Positions 1 to 9,450 are shown, counted from the first letter of the stretch. The stretch is 64,000 nucleotides of DNA from Komarekiella delphini-convector SJRDD-AB1 (GCF_014831675.1 NZ_VJXY01000007.1:62001-126000); one strand, 5' to 3'. Notes: a model not told the origin generated them from the letters alone. Numbers and translations are program-made.

Positions 1-2
1 TG

Positions 3-404
3 GAAGCGGATATTGCCAAGGGTGTGATGTCTCTTCCTGCTAGCAAAGGCTTTGAAATTGGTTCAGGTTTTGCGGGAACGCTGTTAACCGGAATAGAGCA
101 TAACGACGAATTTTATATTGATGAGCAAGGTGAAATTCGCACCGTCACAAACCGTTCTGGGGGAATTCAGGGAGGAATTTCCAACGGGGAAAATATAATT
201 TTACGAGTTGCATTTAAGCCGACAGCAACAATTAGAAAAGAGCAGAAGACTGTAACTCGTGAAGGCGAAGAAACGCTATTAGCTGCGAAGGGAAGACATG
301 ATCCTTGTGTATTACCGCGTGCAGTCCCAATGGTTGAAGCGATGGTAGCTCTGGTGTTGTGCGACCATTTGTTGCGGCATCATGGACAATGTGAGGTATT
401 GTAG
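3..404 (+). CDS. aroC: Chorismate synthase, C-terminal part (5' end outside window)
   Basis: Chorismate synthase converts EPSP to chorismate, the last step of the shikimate pathway, in the cytosol with reduced FMN. Only the last ~133 codons are present; the frame is open from base 3. The sequence shows the family's C-terminal features: [13 protein letters not shown], the [14 protein letters not shown] block (flavin/substrate-binding region), and the ending [17 protein letters not shown]. The stop is at 402-404. Identification is by recognised conserved blocks. The start and regulation cannot be seen. Confidence 0.95.
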   Translation, partial: EADIAKGVMSLPASKGFEIGSGFAGTLLTGIEHNDEFYIDEQGEIRTVTNRSGGIQGGISNGENIILRVAFKPTATIRKEQKTVTREGEETLLAAKGRHDPCVLPRAVPMVEAMVALVLCDHLLRHHGQCEVL

Positions 405-524
405 ATATTTCCTAGGGCAGTTTATGTGCGTTACTTTTTGAGAAGTAGCTTTCACTTTACCCAGGTCTACATACTTATCTGATAGGGTAGGTTGTATTAT
501 CTGCCCTTTTTTGCTGTATTTACG

Positions 525-1394
525 ATGCCAGAAGATAATTCTTTTATAAATTGTGAATTGCCTTACTCTCAAGAAATTTCTGCTTTAGCTGAAACCATTG
601 CTACTGAGTTTAGAACATTACCACAAGTAACCGCTGTTGCTTTAGCAGGTTCTCAAACGACTGAGGTTTCAGATGATTCATCAGACTGAGATTTTTATGT
701 ATATGTAACAGAAGAAATTCCAATAGAAATTCGTACCAATATTGCCAAAAAATTTGCCTCTTGTCTGGAAATCAATAATCAATTCTGGGAACCTGGTGAC
801 GAATGGATAGATCCAAATTCTGGATTTGCTATTGATATTATGTACCGTACTCCTGCTTGGATCGAAGCGCAACTAAATTCTATACTTGTGAAACATCAAG
901 CGAATGTTGGCTATTCAACGTGCTTTTGGTGGAATGTTCTAAACTCAAAGTTATTGTATGACAAAGACGGTTGGTTTAAGCAGTTGCTCATAAGAGCTAG
1001 AAAGCCTTATCCTGAAGCATTAAAACAAGCTATCGTTGCTAAAAACTACCCAATCTTACGAAATAATATTTCTGCTTATACTCAGCAATTAGAATCTGCT
1101 GCCAGAAGACATGATTTAGTCAGTATAAATCACCGAATTGCTGCTTTAATAGCAAGTTATTTTGATATTGTTTTTGCTATTAACTATCTGCCTCATCCTG
1201 GTGAAAAGCGATTAGTAGAATTCGCCAAAAAATTTTGTGATAAATTGCCAAGAGATATGGAAAAGCAAATTAATAATTTAATTTTAGCTATTTCATCCAC
1301 TGTCAATGCTCAAGAAATATCTAAAAAAACTAATATGTTAATTGAGAGTTTAGATGAATTATTAATAAAAGAAAGAATATTTATTAAAGATTGA
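525..1394 (+). pseudogene. Nucleotidyltransferase (DUF4037-like) gene interrupted by in-frame TGA
   Basis: A single reading frame runs from ATG 525 to the stop at 1392-1394, broken only by TGA at 687-689. The first part ends SQTTEVSDDSSD and the frame resumes DFYVYVTEE. Together these read as the nucleotidyltransferase motif (AGSQ...SD-x-D-F/L-YVY) with one codon of the metal-binding signature replaced by a stop. A TGG-to-TGA change is the simplest explanation. The second part (~230 codons) is otherwise intact, with no frameshift, which suggests recent inactivation. The substrate is unknown. An alternative TTG start at 492 is possible. Confidence 0.7.
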
Positions 1395-1500
1395 ATATAA
1401 TTTTAATTCTTGTATGTCAGGCATCTTTTTGTCTTTTTTTACTAATCCAAAGAATGAGTAATCTACATAATAAATTGAAGATGAATAAAGGTTGTATCTA

Positions 1501-1755
1501 ATGGATTTCATAACGTTTTTGGGATTTATTGCCGCTACAGTAACGACTTTATCATTCTTACCCCAAATGATTAAAACTTGGCAAAGTAAATCAGCAAAAG
1601 ATGTATCTTTTGGTACATTAGTTAGTTTTAATATTGGTGTTTTTTTATGGTTAATATATGGAATTTTTTTACAAGCGTGGCCGATTATTCTTGCTAATGG
1701 GGTGACATTGTTTTTTAACCTTATAATTCTATGGCTTAAAATTAGATATAGATAA
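1501..1755 (+). CDS. SemiSWEET family sugar transporter (PQ-loop)
   Basis: This 84-residue membrane protein has three predicted transmembrane helices (residues ~4-22, 35-58 and 62-80). The PQ-loop motif is visible as LSFLPQMIKTW in helix 1, followed by SxSAKDVSFGTL and an FLWLIYGI helix. SemiSWEETs dimerise to form a small bidirectional sugar pore. ATG 1501 is preferred over the upstream TTG at 1492. The gene stands alone between the broken nucleotidyltransferase and a radical SAM gene. The sugar carried cannot be told from sequence. Confidence 0.85.
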   Translation: MDFITFLGFIAATVTTLSFLPQMIKTWQSKSAKDVSFGTLVSFNIGVFLWLIYGIFLQAWPIILANGVTLFFNLIILWLKIRYR

Positions 1756-1878
1756 ACTTACCTCTGAACACCCATCAGGCTAGAAGCTTAGGCTATAAAA
1801 ACAATGCCCTGTGGACTTAATTAAACTTGCATCCGCAGGTTTTGTTCCTGTAGCCGCAACTTATAGTCGCCAGGGAGT

Positions 1879-3567
1879 ATGAAAAGAGACTTTATAAATT
1901 TATTCCCTCTAATAAAAGTTGTGACATCATCTATATTTGCTTCTGAACGCCTATTATTTACCCCCACAACCCCTAATAACGACGCTATCCCGCTGATTTT
2001 TGCTTTTCCTAATCAGTACAGTGTGGGTATCACTAGCCTTGGTTATCAAGTTGTTTGGGCAACTTTGGCAATGCGTGATGATGTACAGGTGAGTCGCTTG
2101 TTTACAGATACTCATGAACAACTGCCTAGAAAACCGGAAATAGTCGGATTTTCTATTTCCTGGGAACTGGATTATGTGAATATTTTAACCTTGCTAGAAT
2201 CTTTGCAAATTCCTATTCGGGCTACCTTTCGCGATGATTCTCATCCGATAATTTTTGGTGGTGGCCCCGTTCTTACTGCTAACCCCGAACCTTTTGCAGA
2301 TTTTTTTGATGTCATTTTGCTAGGAGATGGGGAAAACCTGCTGAGAGATTTCATTAAAGCTTATAAAGAAGTCAGAAACGCTTCAAGACAAACTCAACTC
2401 AAAGCACTTGCACAAATACCAGGAATTTATGTTCCTAGTTTGTATGAGGTGGAATATCAAGCTATAGATGGTGTGGTTAAGTCTATTAAGCCAATTTTTC
2501 CAGAAATTCCCGCATTAGTCCAAAAGCAGACTTACCGAGGTAATACCTTATCTGCATCAACTGTGGTTACAGAAAAGGCTGCATGGGAAAATATTTATAT
2601 GGTGGAAGTGGTGAGAAGCTGTCCAGAAATGTGCCGCTTCTGTATGGCGAGTTATCTCACCTTGCCTTTTAGAACAGCAAGTCTTGAAGGTTCGTTAATT
2701 CCTGCAATTGAAAAAGGTTTACAAGTTACAAATCGCCTCGGATTATTAGGAGCTTCTGTTACTCAACATCCAGAGTTTGAGACACTGCTAGATTATATTA
2801 GCCAACCAAAGTATGATGATATACGTCTAAGCATTGCTTCAGTACGAACCAATACAGTAACAGTAAATCTAGCGAAAACTTTGGCGAAACGAGACACGCG
2901 ATCGCTTACTATTGCTGTAGAAAGTGGTTCGGAAAAAGTTCGGCAAATCATCAACAAAAAGCTAAATAATGATGAAATTATCCAAGCAGCTATAAATGCT
3001 AAAGCTGGTGGATTAACAAGCTTGAAACTTTACGGAATGGCGGGAATCCCTGGCGAAGAACCAGAAGATTTAGAGCAAACAGTGGCAATGATGCGTAGTA
3101 TCAAAAAAGCTGCTCCTGGATTGCGCTTAACATTTGGATGCAGCACCTTTGTACCCAAAGCACATACGCCGTTTCAATGGTTTGGGGTAAATCGCCAAGC
3201 GGAAAAGCGGTTGCAGATATTACAAAAGCAGCTAAAACCCCAAGGCATAGAATTTCGTCCAGAAAGCTATAATTGGTCGATTATACAAGCTTTGTTATCA
3301 AGAGGCGATCGCCGACTTTCCCAGCTTCTCGAACTTACCCGTGACTTTGGCGACTCCTTGGGTAGCTACAAACGTGCTTTCAAACAACTTAAAGGACAAA
3401 TCCCTGACTTAGATTTCTACGTTCACGCTGATTGGTCAACAGAGCAAGTATTGCCCTGGAGTCACTTGCAAGGCCCACTACCACAGTCTACACTACTAAA
3501 GCATTTGGCTGATGCTACGAGTCATTTCAACTCATCTACAAAAGAACTACAGCCATTGAATTCATAG
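1879..3567 (+). CDS. B12-binding-domain radical SAM protein
   Basis: A 562-residue protein. The N-terminal ~170 residues look like a cobalamin-binding Rossmann domain (LGYQVVWATLAM; VGFSISWELDYVNILTLLE; IIFGGGPVLTANPEPFADFFDVILLGDGE). The radical SAM core follows, with CxxxCxxC as SCPEMCRFC near residues 248-256 and a later AVESGSEKVRQ strand. Family members use SAM cleavage for C-methylation or related chemistry, but this subgroup has no assigned substrate that I know. An AGGGAG ribosome site lies 4 bases before ATG 1879. The next gene starts 11 bases downstream, so the two are probably co-transcribed. Confidence 0.85.
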   Translation: MKRDFINLFPLIKVVTSSIFASERLLFTPTTPNNDAIPLIFAFPNQYSVGITSLGYQVVWATLAMRDDVQVSRLFTDTHEQLPRKPEIVGFSISWELDYVNILTLLESLQIPIRATFRDDSHPIIFGGGPVLTANPEPFADFFDVILLGDGENLLRDFIKAYKEVRNASRQTQLKALAQIPGIYVPSLYEVEYQAIDGVVKSIKPIFPEIPALVQKQTYRGNTLSASTVVTEKAAWENIYMVEVVRSCPEMCRFCMASYLTLPFRTASLEGSLIPAIEKGLQVTNRLGLLGASVTQHPEFETLLDYISQPKYDDIRLSIASVRTNTVTVNLAKTLAKRDTRSLTIAVESGSEKVRQIINKKLNNDEIIQAAINAKAGGLTSLKLYGMAGIPGEEPEDLEQTVAMMRSIKKAAPGLRLTFGCSTFVPKAHTPFQWFGVNRQAEKRLQILQKQLKPQGIEFRPESYNWSIIQALLSRGDRRLSQLLELTRDFGDSLGSYKRAFKQLKGQIPDLDFYVHADWSTEQVLPWSHLQGPLPQSTLLKHLADATSHFNSSTKELQPLNS

Positions 3568-3578
3568 CTGAAAACTTG

Positions 3579-3767
3579 ATGCAAAACACAGCTGAGTATT
3601 ACTGCGCTTATTGCGGCGAACCAAACTTAACCTTTATTGATTTAAGTGCTGGGGGACAACAATCTTATGTAGAAGATTGTCAAGTTTGCTGTCACCCAAA
3701 TATTTTGTATGTGCGGGTTGACGAAGACACCTTAGATATCGAAATTGATACAGAATACGAAGGCTAA
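3579..3767 (+). CDS. CPXCG-motif cysteine-rich small protein
   Basis: A 62-residue acidic protein with two cysteine pairs, YCAYCGEPN near the N-terminus and CQVCCHPN in the middle, consistent with a small zinc ribbon. It matches the uncharacterised CPXCG-motif family, which also ends in an acidic D/E-rich tail (here EDTLDIEIDTEYEG). It starts 11 bases after the radical SAM gene and is followed 19 bases later by a SRPBCC gene, so the three probably form one transcript. Function is unknown. ATG 3579 was chosen over the TTG at 3576. Confidence 0.75.
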   Translation: MQNTAEYYCAYCGEPNLTFIDLSAGGQQSYVEDCQVCCHPNILYVRVDEDTLDIEIDTEYEG

Positions 3768-3786
3768 ATTTTAGGTTTTTCTTTCC

Positions 3787-4233
3787 ATGCTGCACTATAA
3801 ACATTCTTCAGTGATTAATGCACCACCAGAAGTAGTTTGGAAATTTCACGAAAGATCAGATATTTTGCAACTACTAACTCCACCTTGGCAACCAGTCCAA
3901 GTTGTCCGCCGTGAAGGAGGACTTAATGTGGGTGCTATCACAGAATTTCGCCTTTTTCTAGGCCCATTACCCTTGACTTGGTTAGCACGTCACACTGAAC
4001 ACGAAAAATATCGCCTATTTACCGACGAACAGATATCTGGCCCTTTTGAGTCTTGGGTACATCGACATGAATTTGAATTAGAAAATGGCCAAACCAAGCT
4101 AACTGATGCTATATCCTTTTCTATGCCTGGTGGAGAAACAGTTGAATTTATCAGCGGTTGGTTAATACAAGCGCAATTAGAAGTTATGTTTCGCTACCGC
4201 CACTATGTAACAAAACGGGAGTGCGAGTCATGA
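3787..4233 (+). CDS. SRPBCC (START/cyclase-like) ligand-binding protein
   Basis: A 148-residue protein with the typical opening of the polyketide cyclase/dehydrase-like SRPBCC fold: YKHSSVINAPPEVVWKFHERSD, then LLTPPWQ and the strand pattern FESWVHRHEFE...TKLTDAISFSMPGG. The family binds hydrophobic ligands in a deep cavity; some members are cyclases, many are uncharacterised. It is the last gene of a probable rSAM-CPXCG-SRPBCC unit and converges on the SDR gene, whose stop is about 30 bases away. The ligand is not predictable. Confidence 0.8.
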   Translation: MLHYKHSSVINAPPEVVWKFHERSDILQLLTPPWQPVQVVRREGGLNVGAITEFRLFLGPLPLTWLARHTEHEKYRLFTDEQISGPFESWVHRHEFELENGQTKLTDAISFSMPGGETVEFISGWLIQAQLEVMFRYRHYVTKRECES

Positions 4234-4262
4234 TAGCAAAATGCGCTGAAAAATAAAATTGT

Positions 4263-5081
4263 TCACTTGTCCTTATTCTTCAAGCCTTGCCGCGAAACCC
4301 ATTTAATTAAACCAGGAAACAAGCGGTATAAACCTTGCGACACATTCGCCGAACCAACCATCACTTCTGACTTATTATTCTTAACTGCATCCCAAATAGC
4401 ATTTGCTACATCTTCAGGCTTCTCTACAACAGGAGTTTTTACCACGCTGTTGAGCTGTTCGCGTCGAGTTTGGGCATCTTGTTCATCCTTACCCCGAAAA
4501 ATTGCGCGTTCCATCAATCCAGTCTTGATTAAATTTGGATAAATACCACAAACATGAATACCTTTTGGCTGTAACTCTGCTTGCAGCGCTTCCGTCAAAC
4601 CTGTGACAGCAAACTTACTAGTACAGTAGGCAACTAAATATGGGGTAGGCACTTTGCCCCCGATGGAACTTAAATTAACGATGGTTCCACTTCCTCGTTG
4701 AAGAAAATGAGGCAGAAGGGCATTAATAGTGTGGATATATCCCCATAAATTAGTGTCTATAACTTGGTGCCAATCGCTGAGAGAAAACTCTTCTACTGGC
4801 CCAGATGCAAAAATACCTGCATTGTTCACCAGCACATCGATATAGCCATAATGCTCTAACGCCTTTTGCACTAATGTGTCTACCTGAGATGAATCTGTGA
4901 CATCGCAAGTAATAGTCAGTGGAGCTGCACAATCCAAACCTTGCAACTCCTGGGCTACGGCTTCTAAGTGGTCAGCATGACGAGCTGCAAGTACGAGGTC
5001 ATATCCTTTTCGAGCAAACAAAAGAGCTGTTGCTTTACCAATACCTTGCGAAGCACCTGTAATCAAAACCGTAGGAGCCAT
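4263..5081 (-). CDS. Short-chain dehydrogenase/reductase (SDR)
   Basis: A 272-residue classical SDR. The NAD(P)-binding TGASQGIG motif is at residues 8-15, followed by NNAGI (~88-92), IVNLSS (~136-141) with the catalytic Ser, and the YCTSK active-site Tyr/Lys pair (~152-156). The arginine after the first beta-strand (LAARH) suggests NADP(H) preference. These cytosolic enzymes reduce or oxidise carbonyl and alcohol groups; the substrate is unknown. It is transcribed away from hli and shares the 343-base upstream region with it. Confidence 0.88.
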   Translation of the reverse strand: MAPTVLITGASQGIGKATALLFARKGYDLVLAARHADHLEAVAQELQGLDCAAPLTITCDVTDSSQVDTLVQKALEHYGYIDVLVNNAGIFASGPVEEFSLSDWHQVIDTNLWGYIHTINALLPHFLQRGSGTIVNLSSIGGKVPTPYLVAYCTSKFAVTGLTEALQAELQPKGIHVCGIYPNLIKTGLMERAIFRGKDEQDAQTRREQLNSVVKTPVVEKPEDVANAIWDAVKNNKSEVMVGSANVSQGLYRLFPGLIKWVSRQGLKNKDK

Positions 5082-5424
5082 ACTTTAAGTTTAAAATTAA
5101 AAAACGTTTTTTCCTATCTATATAGTCTGAGCAATAAAATTCAATAAACCTTCTAACTTGCGTTAGATTTTTAATTGCAACTAGGGAAATATATTGCTGG
5201 CAAAAATCAATGTATTCAAGACTACAATTTAGCTATTAAACGAGGTTCTACTTAATAAGCTAAAACAAATTCTTATCAAACTTTTGCTATATAACTATTT
5301 CCTAAATCTCTTGAAAATCTCATCCTTTAGAGTTGCTGGCACTTTGGAACTACAGACAGATAGCACTAAATAAATAGGTTAAGTATTATAAAGAGTACAA
5401 TTGTATTCTTAAGGAAAGTTAACA
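5082..5424. other. Divergent intergenic region between SDR and hli
   Basis: This AT-rich 343-base gap should contain the promoters of both the minus-strand SDR gene and the plus-strand hli gene. A Shine-Dalgarno-like AAGGAAAG lies 8-15 bases before the hli ATG. I see no clear HLR1-type direct repeat, no open reading frame with coding character and no RNA gene. Confidence 0.5.
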
Positions 5425-5631
5425 ATGGAACGTTATCCTAACGATAAAACTGAAACTGCATACAATGGCAAAGACCGCAATGCCGGCGACGTTGGTATTA
5501 CTCCTCAGTCTGAACTTTGGAACGGTCGCTTGGCAATGATCGGTTTTCTTGCTTACCTGCTTTGGGATCTCAACGGCTATAGCGTAGTGCGGGATGTACT
5601 CCACCTCATTTCCTACACTCCTGGCTCATAG
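5425..5631 (+). CDS. hli: High-light-inducible protein (Hlip, one-helix chlorophyll a/b-binding-like)
   Basis: A 68-residue protein with the signature ELWNGRLAMIGFLAYLLWD, the ExxNGRxAMxGF chlorophyll-binding helix shared with plant LHC proteins. One transmembrane helix (~residues 33-50) follows a polar N-terminus. Hlips bind chlorophyll and carotenoid in the thylakoid and protect photosystem II assembly intermediates during light stress. A ketocarotenoid gene, crtW, lies next on the same strand. A stem-loop follows at 5676-5716. Confidence 0.93.
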   Translation: MERYPNDKTETAYNGKDRNAGDVGITPQSELWNGRLAMIGFLAYLLWDLNGYSVVRDVLHLISYTPGS

Positions 5632-5675
5632 CTGACGACCTTTGTTGCAGACTGGGGCTATTGACTAATTAAGGG

Positions 5676-5716
5676 AGGACACTAGTTGCTGCGGATACCA
5701 GTTTCAGCAGTGTCCT
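5676..5716 (+). terminator. Stem-loop after hli (possible terminator)
   Basis: The inverted repeat AGGACACT (5676-5683) and AGTGTCCT (5709-5716) is perfect and lies about 45 bases past the hli stop. There is no strong T-run, so it may be a processing hairpin rather than an intrinsic terminator. The rest of the 301-base gap to crtW holds a second weaker hairpin (about 5844-5880, with CCACT/AGTGG arms followed by Ts) and no gene. Confidence 0.45.
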
Positions 5717-5932
5717 TACCCATCTCACTAACCTCTTAACCAAAAACTGTTTTTGGTTTGGCAGTTATATGTGTAATACTAATTAAAGTATCTTAATATT
5801 TCTACACATTTTAAATTGTCAGCACTGTTTAGTGCGAAACACTGACCACTTATAAACTTTTGAGATGGTTAGTGGTTTTTGTCATGACTATATTTTGGGA
5901 ATTTTTACCTAAATCCTAGGCGGAGTAAAAGC

Positions 5933-6697
5933 GTGATCCAATTAGAACAAGCACCAAATCAACAAATAAAACTTACCCAAATATTGAAAAATAAACCCTT
6001 ATTTAAGGGACTTTTCATTGCTATTGTTATTATTAGCGTATGGGTAGTTAGCCTGGTTTTATTACTTTCCCTTGATATCTCTAAGTTAAACTTTTTGGTA
6101 TTACTGCCAGTCATTGTTTGGCAAACATTTCTATATACAGGATTATTTATTACATCGCATGATGCTATGCATGGCGTAGTTTTTCCTCAAAACCCCAAAA
6201 TCAACCATATTATTGGGACGTTAACCTTATCTCTTTATGGTCTTTTACCATATAAAAAATTATTGAAAAAGCATTGGTTACATCATCATAATCCAGCTAG
6301 TAAAATAGACCCAGATTTTCATAATGGTAAACACAAAAACTTCTTTGCTTGGTATCTTCATTTTATGAAGAGTTATTGGAGTTGGGGACAAATCATAGCT
6401 CTAACTATCATTTATAACGTTTTTAAGTATGTGTTCCATATACCCACCGATAATCTAACTTACTTTTGGGTAATTCCTTCACTTTTAAGTTCATTACAAT
6501 TATTTTACTTTGGTACTTTCCTACCTCATAGTGAACCAATAGGCGGTTATATTCAGCCTCATAAGGCCCAAACTATTAACCGTCCAATTTGGTGGTCATT
6601 TATTACGTGCTATCATTTTGGTTATCATGAAGAACATCATGAACATCCTCATGTTCCTTGGTGGCAGCTACCAGAAATTTATAAAATGTCTAAATAA
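5933..6697 (+). CDS. crtW: Beta-carotene ketolase, CrtW type
   Basis: A 254-residue membrane di-iron oxygenase of the fatty-acid-hydroxylase/CrtW family. The three histidine clusters are visible: HDAMHG (~77-82), HWLHHHNP (~114-121) and YHFGYHEEHHEHP (~227-239), with four hydrophobic membrane spans. CrtW adds 4-keto groups to beta-carotene, giving echinenone or canthaxanthin. The start is GTG 5933, preceded by GGCGGAG. The gene is isolated, downstream of hli, which fits a photoprotection theme. Confidence 0.92.
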   Translation: MIQLEQAPNQQIKLTQILKNKPLFKGLFIAIVIISVWVVSLVLLLSLDISKLNFLVLLPVIVWQTFLYTGLFITSHDAMHGVVFPQNPKINHIIGTLTLSLYGLLPYKKLLKKHWLHHHNPASKIDPDFHNGKHKNFFAWYLHFMKSYWSWGQIIALTIIYNVFKYVFHIPTDNLTYFWVIPSLLSSLQLFYFGTFLPHSEPIGGYIQPHKAQTINRPIWWSFITCYHFGYHEEHHEHPHVPWWQLPEIYKMSK

Positions 6698-6743
6698 TTT
6701 TTATTGCTTTAAATTGTAATCGGTGATTGACGATCGCTTATTA

Positions 6744-7424
6744 TTACCTATTACCTATTAGCAATTCTTCACTGCTGTTTAACGGTAGCGGCGGACGTAA
6801 ACAAAGATAAGTAAGTGGGCCAAGTAATGGGACAAATACCACTACCCAAAACAGTTGGGGATTATTCCAGTGACGACGGCCCATATCATCACCAAGAATT
6901 GTGGGGAATAAAAGCCAAAAAAGGCAAAATGCTAAGCTCATACCATGAATGAAGCGATCGCTTTGAAACTGCTGTACAAAATCTCCCCAATCACCCAAAC
7001 TAAAACTATAGGCAAGTAAAGCAATTGTACTAAAGCTCAAGATAATAGCAAAAAACCGAGAATCTAGCAACTGCAAAAAAGCATCCTTTTGTCCAGAAAA
7101 TTCCTGATTTGGTTCACGAAAAGCTAAATAAGGTAAAAGTCCAAGCACACCTGAACCAACTGATGCTAAAGCAAAAGGCCAGAAAGGAATCCATTGCATC
7201 CTGCTATCAATAAACAGCAAACCACTGTAAATTAGTAGCCAAATTCCAACAAGAGCGAATAAGGACAGAACAATTGGATTTATAGCAACCCATTGAAGAG
7301 TAAATATATTCTTCAGCAGTGCCAGTGTTTCCTCTAAATGCAGCGGCGGTGCTAACAATATAATATAGGCTATAAATCCAACCCATATTAACAATAATCC
7401 GATTTTTCTTACCATAACTTTCAT
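6744..7424 (-). CDS. Multi-pass membrane protein of unknown function (paralogue 1)
   Basis: A 226-residue protein with about six hydrophobic segments. The C-terminus carries GDDMGRRHWNNPQLFWVV...LLGPLTYLCLRPPLP. It is clearly paralogous to the next gene upstream (7533-8213), sharing the opening MVRKI..., LPYLAFRE-N-x-F, LLDSR and the C-terminal GDDM-R--W-NPQ-FW block. I do not recognise a functional family. The two genes are tandem on the minus strand with 108 bases between them. The conserved RPPLP tail suggests a cytosolic end. Confidence 0.7.
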   Translation of the reverse strand: MKVMVRKIGLLLIWVGFIAYIILLAPPLHLEETLALLKNIFTLQWVAINPIVLSLFALVGIWLLIYSGLLFIDSRMQWIPFWPFALASVGSGVLGLLPYLAFREPNQEFSGQKDAFLQLLDSRFFAIILSFSTIALLAYSFSLGDWGDFVQQFQSDRFIHGMSLAFCLFWLLFPTILGDDMGRRHWNNPQLFWVVVFVPLLGPLTYLCLRPPLPLNSSEELLIGNR

Positions 7425-7532
7425 CTGGTTTACTTAGATTTGCTCCCGAAAAGAAATTAATGACTTCTTCGGTATTTCTAGGTTATTAAACCATTTTGAA
7501 ATAAGTTTAAGGGTCAATTTCTAGTAATTAGA

Positions 7533-8213
7533 TTAATTTGTTGCTGGTTGTTGTTGGCTGGATTTTAGCTCTGCACCTACTTCTGGTAAAGGTGGACGCA
7601 CACACAGATAAATCAATGGCCCAAATAGCGGGAGCAATGCTATTAACCAGAAAAACTGCGGATTTTTCCAACCGCGACGCGTCATATCATCTCCTAGTAA
7701 TGCCGGAAATAATAGGCAAAGTAGGCAAAAATCTATACTCATCACATGGATGAAGCGGCTGGTTTGCCACTGTTGCACAAAATTACCCCAATCTCCTCCT
7801 CGCAAACCAAAGGTAACGAGAATAAGCGTAGCCACTGTCAAGATAATACCAAGCACGCGGGAATCTAATAGCTTGAGAAAGGCGTTCTTTTTACCAACAA
7901 ATTGTTTATTGGATTCCCTCAGAGCTAAGTAGGGTAACAATGTAAATATCCCAACTCCAAAAGAAGCGGTAGCAAATGGCCAAGCAGGTATTTTCTGTTC
8001 TCTGCCATCAATAAACACTAATGCGCTATAGATTAAAGGCCAGATACCCATGATGTAAAATAGTGCTATGACTAAAGGGTTAATACCTTGCCATTGACCA
8101 ATACAAAGGTTTTTAATTAACTCAAATGTGCCGGGTTGAGTGGGAGGAGCCAAAAGAAAAGCATAGGTAACAAATCCTAACCATAATCCCCCAAAGGCAA
8201 TTTTTCTTACCAT
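7533..8213 (-). CDS. Multi-pass membrane protein of unknown function (paralogue 2)
   Basis: A 226-residue membrane protein, identical in length to its tandem neighbour and alignable along its whole length (for example GDDMTRRGWKNPQFFWLI and YLCVRPPLP near the C-terminus). About six transmembrane segments are evident. It ends with a Q/S-rich tail absent from the paralogue. It lies upstream of the other copy in the direction of transcription and downstream of hrcA, also on the minus strand. No function can be assigned; a tandem duplication is inferred. Confidence 0.7.
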   Translation of the reverse strand: MVRKIAFGGLWLGFVTYAFLLAPPTQPGTFELIKNLCIGQWQGINPLVIALFYIMGIWPLIYSALVFIDGREQKIPAWPFATASFGVGIFTLLPYLALRESNKQFVGKKNAFLKLLDSRVLGIILTVATLILVTFGLRGGDWGNFVQQWQTSRFIHVMSIDFCLLCLLFPALLGDDMTRRGWKNPQFFWLIALLPLFGPLIYLCVRPPLPEVGAELKSSQQQPATN

Positions 8214-8280
8214 AATTACAGTTAATTAATAATTGATTTTTTCGTTATAAATCGCGCTATATGCTTAATACGATTAATCT

Positions 8281-9432
8281 CTAAGGATTGAAATAACCGA
8301 AAGCTTCTGATAGGTAATCCGCAGCAGCAGCCACAACAGCGATGGCACTTTCATAATCAAGGCGTGTTGGCCCCAAAACTCCCACACTTCCTACTGGTAT
8401 TGAACCTCGGCGATATGTGGAGGAAATTAAAGTACAGGTACGTATCGGTTCTAGTGGATTTTCTGCACCAATACGAACCGTTACCCGAGGTTTACCCACA
8501 TCCTCTGCATCTGGCTCCTCAAAGATTAATCGCCATAGTTGGTCTTGTTCTTCTTCCAGCAGGTGGATAATCGTTTGCGCTTGCTGTAGTTGAGAAAATT
8601 CCGGCTGGCGCAAAACTTCTGCCACACCCCGAACCATAATTTGTGTAGCAGCAGGTGCAGCATTGCGCCTGGTCAATTCTGCAACTGAATTTTTCAAGAA
8701 TTCGCCATAGCGTTGGAACTCCTGATCTAATTGACTCCAGTCGAGGTAAGCTAATTCCAACAAGCTTCGCCCCCGCAAGTGGCTATTTAAAAAGTTAGAA
8801 ACAATTTGTAACTCCCGATCAATTACCTCTGGATCACGTTGTGTTTCTTCTGGTACTGATGGCAAATCCATCAACCTGGAATGCGTTTCATAACTGTCGG
8901 TCACCACAATTAGCATGATCCGCCCTGCTTCAATTTGCACTAATTGCAGATGTCGCAACAGCGCTGTAGTGGTTTGCGGCATCGTAATTAAGCTAATACA
9001 ACCGCTTAAGGTTGCTAAAATTTGAGCGGCTCCTTGCAGTAGAGTTTCTAAACTCCAATCTTCCCACTGGAGGCGCTTTTGCAATGCCACCTCTACCTCT
9101 CGTCCTAAAGTTTCTGTACCACTTCGTGGAAGCAAGCTAGCAAGAGCGTCTGTCTGCGACACGCTGCGCGAACGCAGAGAAGGTGTAATTAGCTGGTCAA
9201 CATAAATGCGATAGCCAGAGTCCGAAGGTACTCGCCCCGCCGAGGTGTGTGGTTGGTAAAGTAACCCAGACTTTTCTAAAACGCCCATTACATTCCGAAT
9301 TGTGGCTGAGCTAACACCTAGGTCGTACTCTTCGACCAAAGCTTTTGAACCAACCGGCTCTGCTGTAGCGATATAGTGACGTACCGTTGCCCAAAGTATA
9401 TGCTGTTGTCGATTTGTTAGCTGGACTTCCAT
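8281..9432 (-). CDS. hrcA: Heat-inducible transcription repressor HrcA
   Basis: HrcA binds CIRCE operators upstream of groESL and related chaperone genes. The N-terminal winged helix is clear ([67 protein letters not shown]), followed by the GAF-like dimerisation domain and the C-terminal [23 protein letters not shown] block. ATG 9432 gives 383 residues; a TTG at 9450 would add six. About 20 residues after the winged helix ([13 protein letters not shown] and neighbours) are encoded by a dispersed repeat inserted in frame. No CIRCE is seen in its own upstream region. Confidence 0.93.
   Translation of the reverse strand: MEVQLTNRQQHILWATVRHYIATAEPVGSKALVEEYDLGVSSATIRNVMGVLEKSGLLYQPHTSAGRVPSDSGYRIYVDQLITPSLRSRSVSQTDALASLLPRSGTETLGREVEVALQKRLQWEDWSLETLLQGAAQILATLSGCISLITMPQTTTALLRHLQLVQIEAGRIMLIVVTDSYETHSRLMDLPSVPEETQRDPEVIDRELQIVSNFLNSHLRGRSLLELAYLDWSQLDQEFQRYGEFLKNSVAELTRRNAAPAATQIMVRGVAEVLRQPEFSQLQQAQTIIHLLEEEQDQLWRLIFEEPDAEDVGKPRVTVRIGAENPLEPIRTCTLISSTYRRGSIPVGSVGVLGPTRLDYESAIAVVAAAADYLSEAFGYFNP
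9152..9174. repeat. Small dispersed repeat inside hrcA
   Basis: This 23-base block recurs with one mismatch (G/A) at 32791-32813 in a non-coding composite repeat. In hrcA it is translated, on the opposite strand, as RSRSVSQTD between the DNA-binding and core domains. Short mobile repeats of this sort are established for Nostoc genomes. Confidence 0.7.
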
Positions 9433-9450
9433 AGGACATGTTTTGCTCAA

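Noticed and set aside
1756-1878. Possible coding remnant (LASAGFVPVA...) just before the radical SAM gene
   Set aside because: Very short, with no secure family match. It is more likely the leader of the radical SAM gene.
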